A DNA stretch of 64,000 nucleotides from CAXXXW01 sp963665555 (GTDB taxonomy: Bacteria > Pseudomonadota > Alphaproteobacteria > Thalassobaculales > Thalassobaculaceae), in the NCBI GenBank assembly GCA_963665555.2, contig OY762308.1:186001-250000 (forward strand), in the 5' to 3' direction. Below the pieces are notes generated by a model. It did not search any database, was not told the origin of the DNA, and saw nothing but the letters and a program-made list of their open reading frames with translations. Within the stretch, counting starts at the first letter, position 1. The number at the start of each line of letters is the position of its first letter. Shown here in pieces: positions 9,272-17,439 of this stretch. Both the position numbers and the translations under genes were made by a program.

Positions 9272-9299
9272 ATCCCGAAACCGGGCGGAGCGGCGGCGC

Positions 9300-10238
9300 A
9301 TGGCGGCCAGCGCGGCGAACACCGACGGGATGGGAGCGGCCGCGCCGCCGGGCGCGGCCCGCCAGCGCACATTGCGGAAGGCCGTCGCGTTCCGGGGCGT
9401 GGCGCTCCACTCGGGGAGCCGGCGCGCGGCGCGGATCCTGCCCGCGCCGCCGGGCCATGGCGTCGTTTTCCGCCGAACGGACGTGTCGGACGCCGACCCG
9501 TCGATCCCGGCCCGCTGGGACCGGGTGGCCGAAACCCGCCTTTGCACGACCCTGAGGAACGAGGCCGGCGTCGGCGTTTCGACGGTCGAGCACCTGATGG
9601 CGGCGCTGGCCGGCTGCGGCGTGGACAACGCGCTGGTCGAGATCGACGGGCCGGAGGCGCCGGCCCTGGACGGAAGCGCGGCCCCCTTCGTCGCCATGGT
9701 CGAGGAGGCCGGCGTCGCGGTCCAGCCGGCGCCCCGCCACGCCATCGAGGTGTTGCGCCCGGTCCGCGTGGACGACGGTTCGGCCTCCCTCTCGGTGGAG
9801 CCGGCGGCGCATTTCTCGATCGATTTCGGGATCGACTTCGACTCGCCGGCGATCGGGCGCAGCCGGCTCGACATCCGGCTGGCGAACGGCGCGTTCAACG
9901 AATGGATCGCGCCGGCGCGCACCTTCGGCCGCCTCGAGGAGCTCAAGGGAATGCGGCGGGCCGGCTTCGGCCTCGGCGCGTCGCTGGAGAACGCCATCGT
10001 CATCGCCGACGACCGCGTCCTGAACGCGGAGGGGTTGCGCTTCGACGACGAGTTCGTTCGCCACAAAATCCTCGATTGCGTCGGCGACCTCTACCTCGCC
10101 GGCGGCCCGCTGCTCGGCCGGGTGACGGCCCGCAAGTCCGGCCACGCGCTGAACAACGGGCTGCTGCGCGCATTGTTCGCGGACGGCGGCGCCTGGCGCC
10201 GGGTCCCGGTCGCGGAAGGTTCGCTCCTCGCCGCCTGA
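9300..10238 (+). CDS. lpxC: LpxC, UDP-3-O-acyl-N-acetylglucosamine deacetylase
   Basis: The committed, zinc-dependent step of lipid A synthesis. Zinc ligands are visible in STVEHLMAAL (His) and in HKILDCVGDLYL (His and Asp); the C-terminal SGHALNNGLL carries the catalytic His. The FNEWIAPARTF and LENAIVIADD segments are family-typical. The product is 312 residues from the ATG at 9300, chosen because GGGCGGAGCGG precedes it and the length fits the family. Starts at 9258 (inside the leader hairpin) and 9330 are possible. It follows ftsZ in the same direction, as in many proteobacteria. Confidence 0.95.
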   Translation: MAASAANTDGMGAAAPPGAARQRTLRKAVAFRGVALHSGSRRAARILPAPPGHGVVFRRTDVSDADPSIPARWDRVAETRLCTTLRNEAGVGVSTVEHLMAALAGCGVDNALVEIDGPEAPALDGSAAPFVAMVEEAGVAVQPAPRHAIEVLRPVRVDDGSASLSVEPAAHFSIDFGIDFDSPAIGRSRLDIRLANGAFNEWIAPARTFGRLEELKGMRRAGFGLGASLENAIVIADDRVLNAEGLRFDDEFVRHKILDCVGDLYLAGGPLLGRVTARKSGHALNNGLLRALFADGGAWRRVPVAEGSLLAA

Positions 10239-10286
10239 CGCGGCTTCGTCGGCGGGGGAGCCGGCCACGGTCCGGCGGGAGGCGCT

Positions 10287-10362
<76 letters not shown>

Positions 10363-10498
10363 ACGCGCGGGGCGGAACATAACGGCGCGCCCGGCCGGGT
10401 TCAAGAGGATTCGTCGCGCGCCCGCGCTTGCCGCCGCGCGGCGCCGGCGGTAGGTTCGCAAGGCCCGCGCCCGCCGCGCGCCCATGGGAACGCCGCCG

Positions 10499-10792
10499 AT
10501 GTACGCCATCGCCAACCTGCTCCACACCGTCATCGGCATCTATATCTGGTGCCTGTTCATCTATGTGATCATGGGCTGGCTGATCAATTTCGGCGTGCTC
10601 GACACCCGGAGCCGGATCGTCTACATGGCGATGGATTTCCTGTACCGGATCACCGAGCCGGCGTTGCGGCCGATCCGCAACTTCATCCCGAACCTGGGCG
10701 GCATCGACATCTCGCCGATCGTGCTGGCGCTGGTCCTGATCTTCGTCCGCGACTTCCTCGTGGTCGATCTGGCGCGCATGGGCCTCGGCTGA
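10499..10792 (+). CDS. YggT-family membrane protein
   Basis: A 97-residue integral membrane protein with two hydrophobic segments (about residues 5-27 and 66-88) separated by a loop with the family hallmark ITEPALRPIRNFIPNLGGIDISPI. YggT proteins are inner-membrane proteins linked in various bacteria to osmotic or ionic stress and often sit near division or pro-C/yggS genes; the molecular role is not settled. The start at 10499 aligns with the usual MYAI-like beginning; an in-frame ATG at 10484 would add five residues. folD follows 32 bases later in the same direction. Confidence 0.88.
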   Translation: MYAIANLLHTVIGIYIWCLFIYVIMGWLINFGVLDTRSRIVYMAMDFLYRITEPALRPIRNFIPNLGGIDISPIVLALVLIFVRDFLVVDLARMGLG

Positions 10793-10824
10793 GCCGTCGC
10801 GAGGAACCGGGGGCGGGGGAAGGC

Positions 10825-11718
10825 ATGGGCGCGGAGCTTATCGACGGCAAGGCGGCGGCGGCCGAGGTCCAGGCCCGCGTCGCGCGCGCGGTCGCCGAAC
10901 TGGCCGGGGCGCGCGGCGCCGCGCCCGGCCTCGCCGTCGTCCTGGTGGGCGAGGACCCGGCGAGCGAAATCTACGTGCGCAACAAGGGCCGGCGCACGGC
11001 CGAATGCGGGATGCGCTCGATCGAGCGCAAGCTGCCGGCGGAAACGAGCCAGGCGGAGCTCCTGGCGCTGGTCCGCGACCTCAACGCCGACGACGGCGTG
11101 GACGGCATCCTGGTCCAGCTTCCGCTGCCGCCGCATATCGACCCGCAGGCGGTGCTCGACGCGATCGACCCGGCCAAGGACGTGGACGGGTTCCATGTCG
11201 TCAACGCCGGCCGGCTGGCCACCGGGGGCGCGGCGCTGGTCCCCTGCACGCCGCTCGGCTGCCTGCTGCTGCTGAAGGCGCGGCTGGGCGACCTGTCGGG
11301 CCTGGAGGCGGTCGTGGTGGGCCGCTCGAACATCGTCGGCAAGCCGATGGCGGCGCTGCTGACGCGCGAGCACTGCACCGTCACCGTCGCCCATTCCCGC
11401 ACGCGCGACCTGCCCCAGGTGTGCCGGCGCGCCGACATCCTGGTCGCGGCGGTGGGGCGGCCGGAGATGATCGAGGGCGGCTGGATCGCCCCCGGCGCGA
11501 CGGTGGTCGATGTCGGCATCAACCGGCTCCCGGCGCCGGAGCGGGGCGCGGGGCGCACGCGGCTGGCGGGCGATGTGCATTTCGCCTCGGCGGCGGAGGT
11601 CGCGGGCGCGATCACGCCGGTGCCGGGCGGCGTCGGCCCGATGACGATCGCCTGCCTGCTGCGCAACACGGTCGAGGCGGCGTGCCGGCGCCGCGGCTGG
11701 CCGGCGCCGGACCTCTGA
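10825..11718 (+). CDS. folD: FolD, methylenetetrahydrofolate dehydrogenase/cyclohydrolase
   Basis: A bifunctional enzyme interconverting 5,10-methylene-THF and 10-formyl-THF using NADP. The 297-residue product has the catalytic Tyr/Lys pair in IYVRNKGRR, the substrate-site VDGILVQLPLP, KDVDGFH (Asp), and the NADP-binding VVGRSNIVGKPMA, then ITPVPGGVGPMT near the C-terminus. All expected active-site residues appear present. It may be co-transcribed with the upstream yggT-type gene. Confidence 0.96.
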   Translation: MGAELIDGKAAAAEVQARVARAVAELAGARGAAPGLAVVLVGEDPASEIYVRNKGRRTAECGMRSIERKLPAETSQAELLALVRDLNADDGVDGILVQLPLPPHIDPQAVLDAIDPAKDVDGFHVVNAGRLATGGAALVPCTPLGCLLLLKARLGDLSGLEAVVVGRSNIVGKPMAALLTREHCTVTVAHSRTRDLPQVCRRADILVAAVGRPEMIEGGWIAPGATVVDVGINRLPAPERGAGRTRLAGDVHFASAAEVAGAITPVPGGVGPMTIACLLRNTVEAACRRRGWPAPDL

Positions 11719-11775
11719 CGCGCGCGGCGCGCCGGCGCAAACGCCCCGTCCCCCGGCCCGACGAAGGAGGCTCCC

Positions 11776-12159
11776 ATGGCGGAAAGCAACCCGGCCCCCG
11801 GTTTCGCGCGCGATCCCGGCCGGCGGATGGACTACGCCCCGGCGGGCGCGCGGGTGCGCGTGGTCTTCGCCGGCGAGACGGTCGCCGACACCGGGAACGC
11901 GGTCGCGTTGCGCGAGGCGGACTACCCGGTCGTGTACTACGTCCCGCGCGCGGACGCGCGGATGGACCTGATGGAGCGGTCGGCGCGCGCCACCCACTGC
12001 CCGTTCAAGGGCGACGCCTCCTACTGGACGCTCGCGGCCGCGGGAAGGCGGGCGGAGGACGCCGTCTGGTCCTACGAGGCGCCGTTCGACGAGGCCCGCG
12101 CCATCGACGGCCTTCTCGCCTTCTACCCGGACAAGGTGGACCGGATCGAGGTCGGGTGA
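11776..12159 (+). CDS. DUF427 family protein
   Basis: A 127-residue soluble protein that reads as one DUF427 domain: RVRVVFAGETVADT, PVVYYVPRADARMDLM, the THCPFKGDASYW core and a C-terminal FYPDKVD. Structures of the family show a small beta-barrel, but no general activity has been established. A strong AAGGAGG Shine-Dalgarno (11764-11770) supports the ATG at 11776. The gap to folD is 57 bases; the next gene is convergent. Confidence 0.88.
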   Translation: MAESNPAPGFARDPGRRMDYAPAGARVRVVFAGETVADTGNAVALREADYPVVYYVPRADARMDLMERSARATHCPFKGDASYWTLAAAGRRAEDAVWSYEAPFDEARAIDGLLAFYPDKVDRIEVG

Positions 12160-12191
12160 CGCGCGGCGCGGGCCGCGAAACCGCCCCGGCC

Positions 12192-13856
12192 CTACCGCTG
12201 CCGCGTCTCCCATTCCGGGTGGATCCAGACCGGCGCGTCGATGGGGGGGCGCGGGGGGCGGCCGCGGATCGCGTCGGCGAGTTTTTCGGCCAGCATCAGC
12301 GTCGGCGCGTTCAGGTTGCCGCTGGGGATGTCCGGCATTATCGAGGCGTCCACGACCCGCAGCCCTTCCAGCCCGTGGACCCGGCCCGCGCCGTCGGTCA
12401 CGGCCATGCGCCCGGAACCCATGGCGCAGGTCCCGCAGGGGTGGTAGGCGCTTTCGGCGCGGGCGCGCGCGAAGGCGTCGATTTCGGCGTCGGTTTGCGT
12501 GTCCGGGCCGGGGGAAAGCTCCGGGCCGCGCAGGCCGTCGAAGGCCGGCTGGCGGAAAATCTCGCGCGTGAGCCGCAGCGCGGCGCGCATCTCGGCCCGG
12601 TCGCGCTCCGCCGCCATGTAGTCGAACCGGATCGACGGCGCGGCCGCCGGGTCGGGCGAGGCGAGGCGCACGCGGCCCCGGCTTTCCGGGCGCATCGGGC
12701 CGACATGGGCCTGGAAGCCGTGGCCCTCGTGCGGGTGCGTGCCGTCGTAGTTCATCGCGACGGGCAGGAAATGGTATTGCAGGTCCGGGTGCTCGACGCC
12801 GGCGGCGGAGCGGATAAAGCCGCCGGACTCGAAATGGCTGGTGGCGCCGATGCCGCGCCGCGCCAGCAGCCAGGCGGCGCCGATGGCGAGCTTGCGCCAC
12901 GGCTTGCGCGCGCCGTAGAGCGAGACCGGCCGCTGGCAGGCGTGCTGGACGTAGATTTCCAGATGGTCCTGGAGGCCGGCGCCGACGCCCGGAAGGTCGT
13001 GGACCGGCGCGACGCCGCCGGCGCGCAATTCGTCCGCCGGCCCGATCCCGGAGAGCTGCAGCAGGTGCGGCGAGCCGATGGCGCCGGCGCAGAGCAGGAC
13101 CTCGCGGCCCGCCCGGACGGTCTCGACCCGGCGGCCGCGCGCGATCTCGACGCCGGCGGCGCGGCCCCCCTCGACCGCGATCCGCAGCGCCCGCGCCCCC
13201 GTCGCCACGCGCAGGTTGGGGCGCCGGCGCGCCGGGTGGAGCCAGGCGCGGGCCGCGCTGCAGCGCCGGCCCCGGTCCACCGTCATGTCCATCCGGCCGA
13301 AGCCTTCCTGCTGGGCGCCGTTCATGTCCGGCGTCGCCGGGTAGCCGGCCTGGACCCCGGCCGCGACCCAGGCCCGGTGCAGCGGGTTCTCCATGCGCCC
13401 GGCCGTCACGCGCAGCGGCCCCGAATCGCCCCGGTAGAGGTCGCCGCCGATGTCGAGCCGCTCGGCCGCGCGGAAATAGGGCAGGCAGTCGGCGTAGCGC
13501 CAGTTCTCCAGCCCCGTCTCGCGCGCCCAGCGGTCGTAGTCGCGGGCGTGGCCGCGCACATAGGCCATGCCGTTGATCGAACTCGACCCGCCGAGCACGC
13601 GGCCGCGCGGGCAGTCCATCCGGCGGCCGTCCATGTGCGGCTCCGGCTCGGTGCGGAAGGCCCAGTTCGCGCGGTCGTCGGCGAGCGGGTAGGCGAGCGC
13701 GGCCGGCATGTGGATGCGCCAGTCCCACCGGCGGTCCGGCCCGCCGGCCTCGACCAGCAGGACCGAGACGTCCGGGTCCTCCGTCAGCCGGGCGGCCAGC
13801 ACGCAGCCGGCGGACCCGGCGCCGACGACGATGTAGTCGGGATCGCGCGCGGCCAT
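12192..13856 (-). CDS. GMC-family FAD oxidoreductase (choline-dehydrogenase-like)
   Basis: A 554-residue flavoenzyme of the glucose-methanol-choline family. The N-terminal FAD Rossmann motif is YIVVGAGSAGCVLAARL, GMC signature 1 is GRVLGGSSSINGMAYVRG near residue 85, signature 2 is GAIGSPHLLQLSGIGP near 255, and the C-terminal active-site region is AYHPCGTCAMG with SGNLNAPTLMLAEK. It oxidises an alcohol, but the substrate cannot be read from sequence; choline and polyethylene-glycol/alcohol dehydrogenases share these motifs. It is the last gene after the TRAP locus on this strand, so the transporter may import its substrate. Confidence 0.9.
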   Translation of the reverse strand: MAARDPDYIVVGAGSAGCVLAARLTEDPDVSVLLVEAGGPDRRWDWRIHMPAALAYPLADDRANWAFRTEPEPHMDGRRMDCPRGRVLGGSSSINGMAYVRGHARDYDRWARETGLENWRYADCLPYFRAAERLDIGGDLYRGDSGPLRVTAGRMENPLHRAWVAAGVQAGYPATPDMNGAQQEGFGRMDMTVDRGRRCSAARAWLHPARRRPNLRVATGARALRIAVEGGRAAGVEIARGRRVETVRAGREVLLCAGAIGSPHLLQLSGIGPADELRAGGVAPVHDLPGVGAGLQDHLEIYVQHACQRPVSLYGARKPWRKLAIGAAWLLARRGIGATSHFESGGFIRSAAGVEHPDLQYHFLPVAMNYDGTHPHEGHGFQAHVGPMRPESRGRVRLASPDPAAAPSIRFDYMAAERDRAEMRAALRLTREIFRQPAFDGLRGPELSPGPDTQTDAEIDAFARARAESAYHPCGTCAMGSGRMAVTDGAGRVHGLEGLRVVDASIMPDIPSGNLNAPTLMLAEKLADAIRGRPPRPPIDAPVWIHPEWETRQR

Positions 13857-13865
13857 GCGCCGGGC

Positions 13866-14252
13866 CTATCCTTCGCGGTCCGGCGTCTCCCCGCCCGGCT
13901 TCGGCTCCCGCGCCCTGGCCTCGCGGCCTTTCCTGTCGATCCGGCCGAGTTCGGTGCGGTAGATCGACTTGCCGTGGGGGCTGTTGCGGATTTCCTCGAT
14001 ATGGCCGGTGTCCCAGGGGCGGTACACCTCGAAGATCATCCGCTCGTGCGCCCAGCGCTCGTCCACCGTCTGGGCGCGGAAGATCATGAAATGGACGCCG
14101 AAGACCGCGCTCCAGGACAGCATGGCCCAGAAGGTGCCCCAGCCTTCGAGGAAGGCGATGTCGACGACGATCAGCGCCGCCAGGCCGGCGAGGAAGGCGA
14201 TCTGGTGCCAGCGATAGGCCGCCAGCACGGCCCGGTTCAGCCGGGCGAGCAT
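13866..14252 (-). CDS. Small membrane protein, 2TM with charged C-terminal tail
   Basis: A 128-residue protein of no recognised function. Two hydrophobic segments (about residues 17-36 and 40-58) are followed by a cytoplasmic-looking, strongly charged tail containing DERWAHERMIFEVYRPWDTGH and many Arg/Lys/Glu. The arrangement recalls 2TM-domain proteins. It lies 12 bases downstream of another membrane protein and 9 bases upstream of the GMC gene on the same strand, so it is probably in one transcript with them. Confidence 0.7.
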   Translation of the reverse strand: MLARLNRAVLAAYRWHQIAFLAGLAALIVVDIAFLEGWGTFWAMLSWSAVFGVHFMIFRAQTVDERWAHERMIFEVYRPWDTGHIEEIRNSPHGKSIYRTELGRIDRKGREARAREPKPGGETPDREG

Positions 14253-14264
14253 CGCGCGGCCGCC

Positions 14265-14744
14265 CTAGAACAGGCGCCGGCGCGAGCGGTTGCGCGCCGG
14301 GCGGCTCGGCAGGCTCCGGTAGGCGCGGCAGATCAGGATCACCCGCCACATGTAGCGCAGCAGCGCCAGCGTCACCGCGAGCAGCAGGAGCTCGTCGATC
14401 AGCGCCATCTTGCCGGGGAAGCCGTACAGGAACAGCGCCCCGAGCACGATGACGGGCGTGCCGGCGCACCACAGCGCGGCGTAGACGGTCTTCGCCGTGC
14501 CGACCAGCACGGCGGCCGACACGACGGTGAAACAGTAGATCGCGGCGAGCTTGGAGACGCCGTAGGGCGCCTGCCCGGTGACGGAGGCGAAGGTCGCCAC
14601 GCCGAACAGCACCGACGCCATGATGGCGAAGAAGAACAGTTCGCTGTCGGCCTGCTCGCGGCTCAGTTCGGGGACGGCCGTGAAGTACGGCGTCGTGTCC
14701 TCGTCCCAGATATACCGCTTCAGGAACTCCTGCCATTTGAACAC
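14265..14744 (-). CDS. Polytopic membrane protein linked to the TRAP locus
   Basis: A 159-residue protein with about four hydrophobic segments (roughly 38-55, 63-82, 88-108, 113-135), an acidic aromatic N-terminus (KRYIWDEDTTPYF) and an Arg-rich C-terminus. I do not recognise the family. It sits 105 bases downstream of dctQ and just upstream of the 2TM protein, on the same strand, so it could be an accessory to the transporter or to the downstream dehydrogenase. No signal peptide is evident. Confidence 0.68.
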   Translation of the reverse strand: MFKWQEFLKRYIWDEDTTPYFTAVPELSREQADSELFFFAIMASVLFGVATFASVTGQAPYGVSKLAAIYCFTVVSAAVLVGTAKTVYAALWCAGTPVIVLGALFLYGFPGKMALIDELLLLAVTLALLRYMWRVILICRAYRSLPSRPARNRSRRRLF

Positions 14745-14849
14745 CGGCTCGCGCTCCCGCTGTCGCGCCGGCCCGGAACGAAGCGGGCGCCCGGCCGGAA
14801 GCCGGCGGGCGCCCGTTCCCGGCGGGCGGCTCGCGCCCGCCCCGGCCGG

Positions 14850-15650
14850 CTACCTCTTCTCCGCTTCCGCCTTCGCGTCCCCGCCGAGAATCTGGGCGGT
14901 CTGCCTCTGCAGGTCCTCCTCGACCGACAGGCTCAGGTCCACGTCCATGCGTTCCTTGCCCTCGATCGTGTCGCCGGCCATCTCCGGCCATTCGAGCGTC
15001 ATCAGCTCGTAGCGCATCGCCCTCGGCGCGGCCAGCGCGAGGAAGGCCTGGAGCCAGACCGCGAGGCCGGCCACGAAGGCGACGCAGAGGCCGAGCGTCA
15101 GGATCGTCTTGATGATCCAGCGGTGCGGCAGCCCCACCTGCGAGGCCGAAATCTCGCTGATCGCCCAGGAATCGTAGGCGAAGGACGCCGCGAAATAGAT
15201 CACCACGAAGGTGTAGGGGAGCATGAAGAAGGTGGACCCCAGCAGCTCCAGCCACGCCTTGCGGCGGAACGCCAGGTGCTCGCGCACCAGGTCCACCCGC
15301 ACCTGGGTGTTCCAGACGCAGCCGAAGCCGAGCACCATGGCGAACAGCGCGGTGTGCAGGTGCCACTCCGTCTCCTGCAGCAGCGTCGACTCGAACAGCG
15401 GGCCGAGGCCGAAATCCTCCGCCGCGTATTTCAGGTCGATCTGGAACTTGCCGGTCTTGCGCAGGCAGACGTCGTACACCGTCACCACCACAAGCGGCAC
15501 GAAGAGCAGCGAGGCCCAGCGCCCGCACCAGTCCACGAAGTTCCGCAGCCAGAGGGAAAGCGCGACCAGCCCGTGGGCGGCCGTCTGTCCCAGGAGGCGC
15601 CCGCCCGTGATGTCGCCGGGGGCGACCCGAACCGTGTCTTCGGCGGCCAT
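14850..15650 (-). CDS. dctQ: TRAP transporter small permease (DctQ-type)
   Basis: The small membrane subunit of a tripartite ATP-independent periplasmic transporter. The 266-residue product has four hydrophobic segments (about 30-65, 93-118, 138-162, 183-212) and the DctQ-like run RWASLLFVPLVVVTVYDVCLRK. It is longer than common DctQ proteins (150-190 residues) because of an N-terminal 30-residue extension and a charged C-terminal tail of about 50 residues. The larger size resembles the 2-oxoacid (TakQ-like) subgroup; that assignment is inference. It starts 23 bases after the second dctM. Confidence 0.88.
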   Translation of the reverse strand: MAAEDTVRVAPGDITGGRLLGQTAAHGLVALSLWLRNFVDWCGRWASLLFVPLVVVTVYDVCLRKTGKFQIDLKYAAEDFGLGPLFESTLLQETEWHLHTALFAMVLGFGCVWNTQVRVDLVREHLAFRRKAWLELLGSTFFMLPYTFVVIYFAASFAYDSWAISEISASQVGLPHRWIIKTILTLGLCVAFVAGLAVWLQAFLALAAPRAMRYELMTLEWPEMAGDTIEGKERMDVDLSLSVEEDLQRQTAQILGGDAKAEAEKR

Positions 15651-15673
15651 GATGTTTCTCCCCTCTTGCCCGT

Positions 15674-17206
15674 TCAGCCGTGCACGACGTGCATCAGCCA
15701 CAGCGCCACGCCCGGATAGGCCAGGATGGTGACGACGCCGAGCGCCTGCAGCAGCACGAACGGAATGATGCCCTTGTAGATCGACTCGATCTTGATCTCC
15801 CTCGGCGCGATGCCCTTCATGTAGAACAGCGCGAACCCGAAGGGCGGCGTCAGGAACGAGGTTTGCAGGTTCACCGCCAGCAGGATGATGAACCAGAACC
15901 TGATGTCCTCCTGCGGCAGGTGCCCGCCGAAGTCCAGCCCCGCCACCAGCGGCGTGAACACCGGCAGCACGATCAGCGTGATCTCCAGCCAGTCGAGGAA
16001 GAAGCCGAGGAAGAACACGATGCCCATGATCAGGAACAGCATCCCCCAGGCGTCCAGCCCGGCCTTCTCCACGATCAGGTGCTCCACCACGTCGTCGCCG
16101 CCGAGCGAGCGGTAGACATAGGCGAAGCAGGTCGCGCTGATCACGATGAAGAAGATCATCGACACCGTCTTGGCCGAGGTGTGGCACACGCCGACCAGCG
16201 TCTCCTTGTTGAGGCGCCGGTTGAACGCCGCCAGCAGCGTCGCGCCGAAGGCGCCGACCGCGCCCGCCTCGGACGGCGTGGCCCAGCCGAGCAGGATCGA
16301 CCCCTTGATCAGCGTGATCAGGAACACCGGCGGCAGGAAGCTGCGCGCGATCAGCGGCCCCATCTCGTTGCGCGGCACGTTCAGCAGGTGCGCCGGCAGG
16401 GGCGGCGCCAGGCTCGGTCTGGCGGCCGAAATCCCGGCGACGAAGATCAGGTAGAACGCCGCCAGCGTCAGCCCCGGCACCACCGCCGCCATGAACACGT
16501 TGCCGACCGAGATCGCCATCAGGTCGGCCATGATGATCAGCATGATGCTGGGCGGGATCAGGATGCCCAGCGTGCCCGACGCCGCGATCACGCCGCAGGA
16601 CAGCGCGTGGCTGTAGCCCTGGCGCATCATGGTGGGCAGCGCCAGCGCCGTCATCATCGTCACCGAGGCGCCGATGATCCCGGTCATCGCGGCGAGGATC
16701 GTGCCCATCACCGTCACGGCCAGCGCCAGCGCGCCCGGCACCCGCTTCAGCAGCACCTGCACGCAGTAGAGCAGGTCGTTGGCGATGCCGCTGCGCTCCA
16801 TCATCACGCCCATGAAGACGAAGGCGGGCACCGCGACGAGCACGAGGTTCTCGGCCGCCTGGCCCCAGATGCGCGGGATGAAGTTGAAGAACTCGATCAG
16901 CGAGAAGGTGTCCAGGAAGAAGCCGAGCACGCCGAACAGCATGGCCAGCCCGCCCAGGATGAAGGCGACCGGGTAGCCGGAAAACAGCAGCAGCGCGAGG
17001 GTCACGAACATGACCATCGAGATGTATTCCTGGGCGACCCACTGCAGCGCCTCGCCCCGGGAGATTTCCTCCTCGACCATCAGCGAGCCGGAGTAGGTGT
17101 AGCTCCCATACGCGGCCAGGAGCACAACCAGCGTCAGCAGCCCCCCCAGCAAGATGGCGATCTTGCTCTCGACCGAGCGCCCGCCGCCCACGCTTGATTC
17201 ATCCAT
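15674..17206 (-). CDS. dctM: TRAP transporter large permease, DctM copy 2
   Basis: The 12-13 TM ion-coupled permease that takes substrate from the binding protein. The 510-residue product starts MDESSVGGG and shows the DctM run SGYPVAFILGG, ERSGIANDLLYCVQ, ASGTLGILIPPSIMLII, and LQTSFLTPPFGFALFYMKG. It is a near-duplicate of the gene at 17440-18969, including a 199-base stretch of identical DNA. It forms a dctM-dctQ pair (23-base gap) that is separated from the upstream copy by an intrinsic terminator, so it may have its own promoter in 17207-17391, although none stood out by eye. Confidence 0.93.
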   Translation of the reverse strand: MDESSVGGGRSVESKIAILLGGLLTLVVLLAAYGSYTYSGSLMVEEEISRGEALQWVAQEYISMVMFVTLALLLFSGYPVAFILGGLAMLFGVLGFFLDTFSLIEFFNFIPRIWGQAAENLVLVAVPAFVFMGVMMERSGIANDLLYCVQVLLKRVPGALALAVTVMGTILAAMTGIIGASVTMMTALALPTMMRQGYSHALSCGVIAASGTLGILIPPSIMLIIMADLMAISVGNVFMAAVVPGLTLAAFYLIFVAGISAARPSLAPPLPAHLLNVPRNEMGPLIARSFLPPVFLITLIKGSILLGWATPSEAGAVGAFGATLLAAFNRRLNKETLVGVCHTSAKTVSMIFFIVISATCFAYVYRSLGGDDVVEHLIVEKAGLDAWGMLFLIMGIVFFLGFFLDWLEITLIVLPVFTPLVAGLDFGGHLPQEDIRFWFIILLAVNLQTSFLTPPFGFALFYMKGIAPREIKIESIYKGIIPFVLLQALGVVTILAYPGVALWLMHVVHG

Positions 17207-17391
17207 CGCCCGTCCCCAAACCCTTGTCGCGCGACGCGTTCGCCGCATAAGCCGCAACCGCGCGGCGCCCCGTCCCCCGCGCGGGGGGCGGGACCGCCGC
17301 CGCCGGTCCCCGATCGCGCCGCCCGGGGCCGGCCCGATCCCTGTCGGCGCGCAACCTACGACAGACGCGCGCCCGCCGCAATGGCCTAAAA

Positions 17392-17413
17392 CGGCCCCGC
17401 CGGGACGGGGCCG
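17392..17413 (-). terminator. Intrinsic terminator between the two dctM genes
   Basis: On the minus strand an eight-base stem (CGGCCCCG/CGGGGCCG, loop of 6) is followed directly by TTTTAGG, about 26 bases beyond the stop of dctM copy 1. This is a standard Rho-independent layout. Confidence 0.7.
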
Positions 17414-17439
17414 GGGCGGCCCGGAACCGCCCCGCCCGG

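Noticed and set aside
10793..10824. Riboswitch before folD
   Set aside because: The gap is only 32 bases, too short for a known folate-responsive element.
14784..14812. Terminator-like hairpin between dctQ and the next membrane protein gene
   Set aside because: The stem has an internal bulge and no T-run follows, so it was not listed as a feature.
15680..17197. Plus-strand open frame opposite dctM with His/Asp/Glu-rich repeats, looking like a metal-binding protein
   Set aside because: The repeats mirror transmembrane-codon periodicity of the dctM gene on the other strand, and the paralog at 17440-18969 shows the same mirror image.
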